Origin: JASLDZ01 sp038226305 | GTDB lineage: Bacteria; Pseudomonadota; Alphaproteobacteria; Caulobacterales; Caulobacteraceae | NCBI GenBank assembly: GCA_038226305.1 | Contig: JBBRQN010000007.1 | Location: forward strand, 74,251-138,250 | DNA length: 64,000 nt | Reading direction: 5' to 3' | Part shown: positions 25,537 through 32,616 of the stretch, one piece after another | How positions within the stretch are numbered: position 1 is the stretch's first letter | Layout: every line of letters begins with the position of its first letter | Program-made: the position numbers and the translations under genes | The notes under the pieces: model-generated | Seen by the model: the letters and a program-made list of their open reading frames with translations, nothing else | What the model was told of the DNA's origin: nothing | Database searches by the model: none

Positions 25537-26862
25537 ATGGCCTCCGAACCGCCTGCATCGCCGCGCGGTGACCGCCGCCCGCACATCGTCATCGTCGGCG
25601 CGGGCTTCGGTGGGCTGGCGGTGGTGCACGGCCTGCGGGCCGCGGCCGTCGACATCACCCTGGTGGACCGGCAGAACCACCATGTCTTCCAGCCCCTGCT
25701 CTATCAGGTGGCCACCGCCGGCCTCTCGCCCGCCGACATCGCCGGTCCGATCCGCAGCATCGTGAAGCACCAGCACAACGTGCTCGTGCTCCTCGACGAG
25801 GTCATCGGGGTCGAGCCAGACGCGAAGACCGTGCGCCTGAAGAGCGGCGACTTCCTGCGCTACGACACCCTGGTGCTGGCGACGGGGGCCCGCCACAGCT
25901 ACTTCGGCTCCGACCACTGGGCGCAGTTCGCGCCGGGCATCAAGACCATCGACGACGCCACCCGGGTGCGCCGCACGATCCTCCTGGCGCTCGAAGCCGC
26001 CGAGACGAAGCGGGCCAAGACCGACGCGGCGCAGGTGGAGCGGGTCACCTTCGTGGTCATCGGCGGCGGCCCCACCGGCGTCGAGATGGCCGGCGCCGTG
26101 GCCGAACTCACCCGCCACGCGGCGGCGATGGAGTTCGTCTACCTCACCCCCGACTGCGTCCGCATTCTCCTGATCGAGGCGGGCGACCGGGTGCTCGCAG
26201 GCTTTCCGCCGGACCTCAGCCGGGCCGCGGCCCTCGCCCTGGCCGACCTCGGCGTGGAGGTGCGGTTGGGGGCCAGGGTCACGGGGATCGACGCGAACGG
26301 CGTGAGCCTGGGCGACGAGGCGATCCCTGCCGCCGCCGTGATCTGGGCGGCCGGGGTTCAGGCCTCCCCCGCAGGCGCGTGGATCGGTGCCCCGACCGAC
26401 AGGGCAGGCCGCTTGCAGGTGGCGGGCGACCTCACCGCGCCGGGGCGGCCCGATATCTTCGTGATCGGCGACACCGTGACCCTGACCGGTGCGAAGGGCC
26501 GCCCCATCCCCGGCATCGCGCCTGCGGCAAAGCAGGAGGGGGCTTATGTGGCGAAGGCCATCGCGGCGCGGCTGCGCGGCCGTCGGCGCAGGCGGCCGTT
26601 CGCCTACCGGGACTATGGAACGCTGGCCACCATCGGGCGGCGGCGGGCGGTGATCGACTTCGGCTGGCTGCACCTGAGCGGCCTTGCGGCCTGGCTCATC
26701 TGGTCGACGGCCCACGTCTACTTCCTCGTGGGATTCCGCAACCGGCTGCTCGTCGGCATGACCTGGCTGTGGAACTACGTCACCTTCGAGCGAGGGGCCC
26801 GGCTCATCACCGGCCTGGGCGACGCCTCCCCGGCAGAGCACACCGCCCCCCCGCCCCCATAA
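25537..26862 (+). CDS. ndh: Type II NADH:quinone oxidoreductase (FAD-dependent)
   Basis: A 441-residue single-subunit flavoprotein. HIVIVGAGFGGLAVVHGL (about 10-27) binds FAD, DRQNHHVFQPLLYQVATAGLSPADIA is diagnostic of Ndh-2, VIGGGPTGVEMAGAVAEL binds NADH, and DIFVIGDTV with GIAPAAKQEG contacts FAD and quinone. The hydrophobic C-terminal part (WLIWSTAHVYFLVGFRNRLLV) anchors it to the membrane. It would oxidise NADH without proton pumping. It stands alone, 62 bases after phnE, before a strong hairpin. Confidence 0.93.
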   Translation: MASEPPASPRGDRRPHIVIVGAGFGGLAVVHGLRAAAVDITLVDRQNHHVFQPLLYQVATAGLSPADIAGPIRSIVKHQHNVLVLLDEVIGVEPDAKTVRLKSGDFLRYDTLVLATGARHSYFGSDHWAQFAPGIKTIDDATRVRRTILLALEAAETKRAKTDAAQVERVTFVVIGGGPTGVEMAGAVAELTRHAAAMEFVYLTPDCVRILLIEAGDRVLAGFPPDLSRAAALALADLGVEVRLGARVTGIDANGVSLGDEAIPAAAVIWAAGVQASPAGAWIGAPTDRAGRLQVAGDLTAPGRPDIFVIGDTVTLTGAKGRPIPGIAPAAKQEGAYVAKAIAARLRGRRRRRPFAYRDYGTLATIGRRRAVIDFGWLHLSGLAAWLIWSTAHVYFLVGFRNRLLVGMTWLWNYVTFERGARLITGLGDASPAEHTAPPPP

Positions 26863-26863
26863 G

Positions 26864-26894
26864 AAAAAGGGCCCGGAGATCGATCTCCGGGCCC
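26864..26894 (-). terminator. Intrinsic terminator of the BI-1 gene
   Basis: A perfect 26-base palindrome (26869-26894, centre ATCGAT) is followed on the - strand by a run of five T (complement of 26864-26868). This is a classical rho-independent terminator for the leftward Bax-inhibitor-1 gene; its hairpin can also end the convergent ndh transcript. Confidence 0.85.
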
Positions 26895-26921
26895 AGCCGT
26901 TTCAGACCTGACCGTTCAGCC

Positions 26922-27725
26922 TCAGCGGCGACCGCCGAAGATGCTGAGCAGGAATTGGAACAGGTTGATGAAGTTGATGTAGAGGCTCAGCGCGCCGTAG
27001 TTGGTGGCCACCGCCATGCCTTCGCCGTCTCCGGCCAGGGCGTAGTAGGTGTTCTTCAGGCGCTGGGTGTCATAGGCGGTGAGGCCGGCGAAGATCAGCG
27101 TGCCCAAGACCGAGAAGATCAGCTGGAACGTGCGGTTGCCGCCCATCGGGAAGAAGTAGCTGACCAGGCTCGCGATCAGGAGGCCCCACATGGCCATGAT
27201 CAGGAACGAGCCCATGCCCGTCAGGTCGCGCTTGGTGGTGTAACCCACCAGACTCAGGCCGCCGAAGGCCGCCGCCGCGATGAAGAACGTCGTCGCCACG
27301 CTCATGCCCGTGTAGGCCAAAAGCCACACGCCGAGGCCCGCGCCGATGGTCGACACCAGCGCCCAATAGAGGATGCCGGACGAGCGCGCCGTCGGGTTGC
27401 GCATAGCGAACATGCTGCCGAAGATCATCACGAGCGGTGCAAACCGGATGATCGTACCGAGCAGGGTGAAGCCCGCCAGGCGACCCTCAGCCGTGACGAT
27501 GTAGAGCTGGTCGCGGATCGGCGGGTAGGCGCTGGTCAGGTAGGCCAGCACGCCCGAGAGCACGAGGCCCAGCGCCATCTTGTTATAGACGCCCAGCATG
27601 AAGCTGCGCAGGCCTGCGTCCACGCCCATGTCGGCCGCGGCGCCGCCGCGGGATCCGCCACCGGGCCCGCCTGTGCGGACGCCTTGCGAGGCGGAGCGTC
27701 CGAAGCCGCTGTTGAAATCGCTCAT
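26922..27725 (-). CDS. Bax inhibitor-1 (BI-1/YccA) family membrane protein
   Basis: A 267-residue protein with a Gly/Arg-rich cytoplasmic N-terminus (about 45 residues) and seven hydrophobic segments. LRSFMLGVYNKMALGLVLSG, TAYDTQRLK and the ending YLNFINLFQFLLSIFGGRR are typical of the TMBIM/YbhL-YccA family, whose members are pH-sensitive calcium-leak channels or interact with FtsH. The ATG at 27725 is preferred over an upstream extension because the family starts with a short polar N-terminus and AGGGAA lies upstream. Confidence 0.92.
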   Translation of the reverse strand: MSDFNSGFGRSASQGVRTGGPGGGSRGGAAADMGVDAGLRSFMLGVYNKMALGLVLSGVLAYLTSAYPPIRDQLYIVTAEGRLAGFTLLGTIIRFAPLVMIFGSMFAMRNPTARSSGILYWALVSTIGAGLGVWLLAYTGMSVATTFFIAAAAFGGLSLVGYTTKRDLTGMGSFLIMAMWGLLIASLVSYFFPMGGNRTFQLIFSVLGTLIFAGLTAYDTQRLKNTYYALAGDGEGMAVATNYGALSLYINFINLFQFLLSIFGGRR

Positions 27726-27889
27726 GGCGATCGAATTCCCTGATGTTGCGCCTCGAAGGAGGCGCGCATTGCCGAATATCGGCTTGCGCAAGGCTGCACG
27801 CAAGGGTGGGCCGGATTGCGGCCGAAGCGGCGCCAGACCTTGGCGGAGCGGGGATTCCGCCGCTAGATCGCGCGGATGGCCGTGCCCGC

Positions 27890-28429
27890 ATGATCCGCCT
27901 CTTCGCCGCCGTGGCCGTGCCCGACGAAGCGGCCGCGCCGCTCCTCGCCGCGCAGACGGGCCTGCGCGAGGCCCGCTGGCGCCCCGCCGAAGCCCTGCAC
28001 ATCACCCTGCGCTTCTTCGGGGACGTTCAGGAGACCGTGGCGGAAGACCTCGACACCGCCCTGTCCGCGATCTCCCTTCCGCCGTTCGAGCTGCGGGCCG
28101 AGGCCGCCGGGGCCTTCGGGGCGAGTGAGCACATGCGGGCGGTGTGGGCGGGCGTGGGCCACAGCGAGCCCCTGGCGCGCCTGGCCGCCAAGTGCGAGAC
28201 GGCCGCCCGCCGCGCCGGACTGAAGGCGGAGGCGCGCACCTATCACCCGCACGTCACCCTGGCCTACCTGCCCCGCACCGCAGACCCCGCAGCCGTCGCG
28301 GGCTGGATCGCCGACCGCGCGCTCCTGAAGTCGCCGGTGTGGACGGTGGGGGGCTTTGGCCTCTATTCCAGCCGGCTCCTGCCGTCGGGCTCCGCCTACG
28401 ACCTCGAACGCTTCTATCCCCTGCGCTGA
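27890..28429 (+). CDS. thpR: RNA 2',3'-cyclic phosphodiesterase
   Basis: A 179-residue member of the 2H phosphoesterase family. The two catalytic tetrapeptides are HITL (37-40) and HVTL (121-124). MIRLFAAVAVPDE is a typical start (usually LFIALPLPE), and LYSSRLLPSGSAYDLERFYPL is the typical end. It opens 2',3'-cyclic phosphates on RNA; its cellular role in bacteria is poorly known. The ATG at 27890 is chosen to match the family's N-terminus; longer in-frame versions add residues without conservation. Confidence 0.92.
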   Translation: MIRLFAAVAVPDEAAAPLLAAQTGLREARWRPAEALHITLRFFGDVQETVAEDLDTALSAISLPPFELRAEAAGAFGASEHMRAVWAGVGHSEPLARLAAKCETAARRAGLKAEARTYHPHVTLAYLPRTADPAAVAGWIADRALLKSPVWTVGGFGLYSSRLLPSGSAYDLERFYPLR

Positions 28430-28438
28430 AGGCTTCCC

Positions 28439-29296
28439 TTGACCCAGACCGCCGTCCGCCCCCGCCGCAGCGTGCTCTACATGCCCGCGTCGAACCTCAA
28501 GGCCATCGCCAAGGCCCGCACCCTGCCCTGCGACGCGATCATCCTCGACCTGGAGGACGCGGTCGCGCCCGAGCAGAAGGACATGGCCCGCGAGCAGGCC
28601 GTGGCCGCCGTGGCCGAGGGCGGCTTCGGCCCGCGTGAGCTGATCATCCGCGTCAACGGCCTCGACACTCCGTGGGGCGAGGCTGACCTGAAGGCCGCCG
28701 CGGCCGCCGGACCGGATGCGATCCTCGTGCCCAAGGTGTCGGATTCCGGAGACGTGGCGCGCTATGACAGCCGGATCGCCCACGCGGCACCCGGCGTGGC
28801 CCTGTGGGCGATGGTCGAGACCGCGCGCGCCCTGTTCCACCTCGATGGCCTGGCCGGGGCGGCGAAGACCTCGCGGCTGGCGTGCCTCGTGATGGGCACC
28901 AACGACCTTGCGAAGGAGATCGGCTGGCGGTTGTCGCCAGGGCGGGCGGCGTTCGGGGCGGCGCTCTCCCTCTCGGTGGCGGCGGCGCGCGCCCACGGGC
29001 TCGTGATCCTCGACGGGGTCTACAACGCGCTTGAGGACGACGACGGCCTGACGCTGGAGTGCATGCAGGGCGTGGAGTTCGGCTTTGACGGCAAGACCCT
29101 GATCCACCCCCGTCAGATCGAGCCCTGCAACGCCGCCTTCTCGCCCTCGCAAGCCGAGGTGGCCTACGCCCGCGCCGTGGTCGAGGCGTTCGACCTGCCG
29201 GAGAATGCGGGCAAGGGCGCCGTGCGCGTCGATGGCCGCATGGCCGAGCGCCTGCACCTGGCTCAGGCGCAGAAGGTGCTGGCCACCGCCGGCTAG
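28439..29296 (+). CDS. CoA ester lyase (CitE/HpcH-HpaI aldolase family)
   Basis: A 285-residue TIM-barrel lyase. RRSVLYMPASNLKAIAKA, DAIILDLEDAV, ELIIRVNGLDTPWGEADL, ALWAMVETARALFHL, MGTNDLAKEI and DGKTLIHPRQIEPCNAAFSPS are the typical conserved blocks, with metal ligands expected at the Glu of MVETAR and a nearby Asp. Stand-alone CitE-like proteins act on (S)-citramalyl-CoA, malyl-CoA or related thioesters. The TTG start has GAAGG six bases upstream. The 3' end overlaps the convergent zapE by 4 bases. Confidence 0.88.
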   Translation: MTQTAVRPRRSVLYMPASNLKAIAKARTLPCDAIILDLEDAVAPEQKDMAREQAVAAVAEGGFGPRELIIRVNGLDTPWGEADLKAAAAAGPDAILVPKVSDSGDVARYDSRIAHAAPGVALWAMVETARALFHLDGLAGAAKTSRLACLVMGTNDLAKEIGWRLSPGRAAFGAALSLSVAAARAHGLVILDGVYNALEDDDGLTLECMQGVEFGFDGKTLIHPRQIEPCNAAFSPSQAEVAYARAVVEAFDLPENAGKGAVRVDGRMAERLHLAQAQKVLATAG

Positions 29297-30447
29297 TCCC
29301 GCATCCGCTCCAGCCAGTCGGCCGAGCGCATCTCTTCCAGGCGGGAGGCGGTGCGCTGGAACTCGAAGGCCCCGTCGCCTGAGGGATACAGGGCTTCGGG
29401 CTCGTCGTCCGCCAGCACCACGAGCTTGGCCTGCGCCTCGTAGAGGGCGTCGATCAGCGTCACGAAGCGCGCGGCCTCGTTGCGCCGGTCGGGGCTGAGG
29501 ATCGGCACGCCCTCCAGGAACAGCGTGTGGAAGCGGGCGGCCACGGCCAGATAGTCCTGCGCCCCCAGGGCCTGGCCGCACAGGCTGGCGAAGCTCGCCC
29601 GCAGGTGGCCGCCGACCACCCGCGGGAAGGTGGTGCGACGGCCCAGCACCTCCACCGTCCCCCCCGTCTCGGCCGCGTCGTCGGTGAGGGAGCGCCACAG
29701 GGCGTCGAACCCGGCCTGCGGCTCAGGGGCCAGGGGGGCGAACCACGTTCGGGTGCCGCGCAGGCGATCCAGCCGAAAGTCCTTCGGCCCGGCCACCCGC
29801 ACGACCTCCAGCCGCTGCTCCAGCATGGCGATGAACGGCAGGACGAGCTGGCGGTTGATCCCGTTGCGGTAGAGCTCATCCGGGGCCCGGTTGGAGGTGG
29901 CGACCACCGTCACCCCCCTGGCGAACAGGGCCTCGAACAGGCGGCCGAGGATCATGGCGTCGGCGATGTCGGTCACCTGCAGCTCGTCGAAGCACAGGAG
30001 GCGCGCCTGCTCGGCCAGCACGCCGGCGGTGGGGGCGATGGGGTCGTCGCCCCCCCTCTTTCCGTTTGGGGCGTGGCCGAAGCGATCCCGGCGCGCGGCG
30101 GTGTCGCCCTTGCGCCATTCGCCGATCAGGGCGTGCGCCTCGCCCATGAACACGTGGAAGTGTACCCGGCGCTTGCGGGCGACGGGGGCCGAGTCGAAGA
30201 ACAGGTCCATCAGCATGGACTTGCCGCGCCCCACCGGCCCGTAGAGGTAGACGCCCCTGGGTGCCTCGCGCTTGCGGGATAGGAAGGGCAGGCTGAAACC
30301 GGGCTCGGCCTGGGCGTTCAGATCGCCTTCCAGGCGCGACAGGGCCTCCACCGCGGCGGCCTGCGCCACGTCCGGCGCGATCTCCCCCTCAGCCAGTTTC
30401 GAGGCATAGGCGGTGCGGACGGAGACGGGGGAGGGCGGCACGCGCAC
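29293..30447 (-). CDS. zapE: Cell division-associated ATPase ZapE (AFG1 family)
   Basis: A 384-residue AAA-type P-loop ATPase of the AFG1/LACE1/ZapE family. Walker A is GPVGRGKS (70-77), KRRVHFHVFMGEAH follows, Walker B is LLCFDELQVTDIADAM, and VTVVATSNRAPDELYRNGINRQ is the sensor-1/arginine region. ZapE in E. coli destabilises FtsZ filaments; in mitochondria the homologue helps protein turnover. A short Gly/Arg/Asp-rich insertion (about residues 113-138) separates Walker A and B. Confidence 0.92.
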   Translation of the reverse strand: MRVPPSPVSVRTAYASKLAEGEIAPDVAQAAAVEALSRLEGDLNAQAEPGFSLPFLSRKREAPRGVYLYGPVGRGKSMLMDLFFDSAPVARKRRVHFHVFMGEAHALIGEWRKGDTAARRDRFGHAPNGKRGGDDPIAPTAGVLAEQARLLCFDELQVTDIADAMILGRLFEALFARGVTVVATSNRAPDELYRNGINRQLVLPFIAMLEQRLEVVRVAGPKDFRLDRLRGTRTWFAPLAPEPQAGFDALWRSLTDDAAETGGTVEVLGRRTTFPRVVGGHLRASFASLCGQALGAQDYLAVAARFHTLFLEGVPILSPDRRNEAARFVTLIDALYEAQAKLVVLADDEPEALYPSGDGAFEFQRTASRLEEMRSADWLERMRD

Positions 30448-30579
30448 GGCTTAGCCCATCGCTCGCCTGGGATGAACGGTCGCAGGCCGCGTTGCTATGG
30501 CGCAATGCTGCGGCCACGGTTTTGGTTAACCTGAAGACGCCGAGCGGACACCGCCGGTCATGCTCCAGGAACCGCCCCG

Positions 30580-30837
30580 ATGAAGCTCGCTATTCTCGCC
30601 TTCGCAGCCATGGCCCTCGCCGCGCCCGCCTTCGCCCAGGCCCCTGCCATGACCCCCGCCATGCAGGCCGCCCGCCAGACCGTGATGACCCAGTGCGCCG
30701 GCGACATGAAGACCTACTGCGACGGCAAGACCGGCCGCGAGATGATGATGTGCATGCGCGAGAACGCCGACAAGGCGAGCGACGGCTGCAAGTCCGCCAT
30801 GCAGTCGCTGATGGCCGCCCGTCAGGCTGGCGGCTGA
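30580..30837 (+). CDS. Small secreted Cys-rich protein (GLG1-type repeat)
   Basis: 85 residues with a clear signal peptide (MKLAILAFAAMALAAPAFA, cut after residue 19). The mature part has four cysteines in the order QCAGDMKTYC, MCMREN and GCKSAM, the pattern of the Golgi-apparatus-protein-1 cysteine-rich repeat found in small periplasmic proteins of alphaproteobacteria. Two disulfides are likely. Its job is unknown. It is followed by a perfect palindrome and then the aspartic protease gene. Confidence 0.8.
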   Translation: MKLAILAFAAMALAAPAFAQAPAMTPAMQAARQTVMTQCAGDMKTYCDGKTGREMMMCMRENADKASDGCKSAMQSLMAARQAGG

Positions 30838-30857
30838 TCTGACGCATCGCCTGACCG

Positions 30858-30881
30858 CCCGCGAGGTTTAAACCTCGCGGG
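30858..30881. promoter_or_regulatory. Perfect 24-bp palindrome touching a start codon
   Basis: Twelve bases are mirrored exactly around the centre TTTAAA, and the last base immediately precedes the ATG of the next gene. It has no T-run after it, so a simple terminator is doubtful. In mRNA it would hide the only GAGG ribosome-like sequence of the downstream gene in the stem; as DNA it could be an operator. Confidence 0.6.
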
Positions 30882-31880
30882 ATGGTCGACGACCGCTCTG
30901 CCCGTATTCCCCATCGCCGCGGGGCGATCCTCTCCGCAGCGGGCCTCGCCCTGTTCGCAGGCTCTGCGCGCGGCCAGGTGTTCACCTCGCCCTCCGCGAC
31001 GCGGATCGTGCCCTCGGAACGGCCGCCCGCGCCCGCTGTGGAAGAGGATCCCTTCACCCTCCCGGCCTCTACCGACGGCAGCCAGCGGCTGACCGTGCCG
31101 GTGACCGTGAACGGTCGCGGGCCGTTCCCCTTCATCGTCGATACCGGCGCCGACCACAGCATCCTCTCGGCTGAACTGTCGGCCGCGCTCAAGCTGGAGC
31201 CTGGGCGCGACGTGCGGGTGCATTCGATCGCCGGGGTCAGCCGCGCCGCCACGGCTAAGGTGGCCCGGCTGGAGGTGGGATCGCACGTCCTCACCGACGT
31301 GAGCCTGCCGCTCCTGAGCCGCTACGGCCTCGGCGCGCCGGGCCTCCTCGGGCTGGACGCCGTGGCTGACCAGCGCATCACGCTGGACTTCAAGCTTCAG
31401 CAGATGAGCGTGAGCCGCTCGCGCGGTGTGCCGTTCGACCCGGACGCGGTGATCGTGCGCGCCGCCGTGCGGCGCTCCGGCCAGCTTCTCCTGGTGGACT
31501 CCAGCGTGCACGACGAGCCGGTGTTCGTGATCCTGGACACGGGGGCCGAGGTCACCATCGGCAACTCCGCCCTGCGCGCCCTCGAAACCCGGCGGCGGAT
31601 CCGTCGGCGGTTCGAGCCCAAGCTCGAGACGGTGCGGGTGATCAGCGTCACCGGCGACACGCAGGACGGCCTCGTGGACCGCATCGGGGAAATCACCCTC
31701 GAGGGCGTCAAGCTGATGGGCGCCCCCGTGGCATGGAGCGATCTGCACGTCTTCGGCCGGTTCGGCGTGGCCGATCAGCCCGCGGTGCTCTTGGGCATGG
31801 ACGTGCTGCGCGCCTTCCAGCGGGTCGAGATCGACTTCGGCCGTCGCGAGATCGGCTTCGTGCTGCCCAAGGGGGCGTGA
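30882..31880 (+). CDS. Secreted retropepsin-like aspartic protease with two DTG sites
   Basis: A 332-residue protein. An N-terminal HRRGAILSAAGLALFAGSARG stretch (11-31, written in parts) looks like a Sec or Tat export signal. Two homologous halves follow: FPFIVDTGADHSIL with DTG 87-89 and VFVILDTGAEVTIG with DTG 219-221. Each is a retroviral-type aspartyl-protease domain, so one chain could form the usual two-aspartate active site by itself. Bacterial members act in the periplasm on unknown substrates. No alternative start lies in the first 30 codons. Confidence 0.8.
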   Translation: MVDDRSARIPHRRGAILSAAGLALFAGSARGQVFTSPSATRIVPSERPPAPAVEEDPFTLPASTDGSQRLTVPVTVNGRGPFPFIVDTGADHSILSAELSAALKLEPGRDVRVHSIAGVSRAATAKVARLEVGSHVLTDVSLPLLSRYGLGAPGLLGLDAVADQRITLDFKLQQMSVSRSRGVPFDPDAVIVRAAVRRSGQLLLVDSSVHDEPVFVILDTGAEVTIGNSALRALETRRRIRRRFEPKLETVRVISVTGDTQDGLVDRIGEITLEGVKLMGAPVAWSDLHVFGRFGVADQPAVLLGMDVLRAFQRVEIDFGRREIGFVLPKGA

Positions 31881-31881
31881 G

Positions 31882-32616
31882 CTAGTCCGGCCGCAGGCTC
31901 GACCACGGCAGGGCACGGACCTTGTCGTTGGAGAGGGCGGCGGCGATGGGCGGTCGCTCGAACAGGCCGCGAAACGCCGGGTCCAACGCGTTCAGCCCCC
32001 CCGCATAGGCTCCGAACGCGGGCAGGATCAGCCGCCGCCCGTCGGTGAGGAACGCCCGGCGCCGCACGCTGCGTCCGTGGCTCGAGACGCGCACGGCGGG
32101 GTGCAGGTGCCCCGCCACCTCGCCGGGAGACAGGCCAGCGCGGGGCTCGTGCACGAAGCGCAGGCCGCTCAGCGTCACCGCCTCCACCACCTCGCCCGGC
32201 AGCGTCTCGAGCGCGCTCTCGCCCTGGCGGACGTCGTGGTTGCCCTCGACCCAGATGAGCGTGCGGCCCGTCGCCAGGGCCGCGATGCGGGCCGCGTCGT
32301 CGGGCGCGAGGCGGCGCACGGCGCGGGGGTCGTGGAAGCTGTCGCCCAGGAGGATCAGCGTCTTCACGGGCAGGCGATCGAGCTCCGCCTCCAGCGCATC
32401 GAGGGTGGAGCGGGTGTCGTAGGGGGGCAGAAGCGCGCCGAGGTGCGCCCGGGCCGACCCTTTCTCCAGATGCAGGTCGCCGGCGATCAGCGCGCCCTCG
32501 CCCTCCAGCCACAGGGCGCCCGAGCAGCGCAGGCCGCAGGTGGCGCGCGAAACTTCGACCCACAGGGTGCCGCAGGGGGTGCGTGACAGGGGAGTCTCCG
32601 CGGGGAGGGCGCTCAT
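31882..32616 (-). CDS. pdeM: Ligase-associated DNA damage response endonuclease PdeM
   Basis: A 244-residue calcineurin-like metallophosphoesterase. Metal-binding motifs are GDLHLEKGS, LLGDSFHD and GNHD, with the later histidines in GHLHPAV and SSHGRS. Members encoded beside the Lhr-type helicase are called PdeM and act in DNA repair. The ATG overlaps the helicase stop (ATGA), so the two are made together. The ATP-dependent ligase and MBL-fold exonuclease that complete the typical four-gene set are not in the window. Confidence 0.9.
   Translation of the reverse strand: MSALPAETPLSRTPCGTLWVEVSRATCGLRCSGALWLEGEGALIAGDLHLEKGSARAHLGALLPPYDTRSTLDALEAELDRLPVKTLILLGDSFHDPRAVRRLAPDDAARIAALATGRTLIWVEGNHDVRQGESALETLPGEVVEAVTLSGLRFVHEPRAGLSPGEVAGHLHPAVRVSSHGRSVRRRAFLTDGRRLILPAFGAYAGGLNALDPAFRGLFERPPIAAALSNDKVRALPWSSLRPD

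Noticed and set aside
30858..30881. Ordinary rho-independent terminator for the Cys-rich gene
   Set aside because: No T-run follows the palindrome, and the next start codon begins immediately, so it is listed as a regulatory palindrome with uncertain role.
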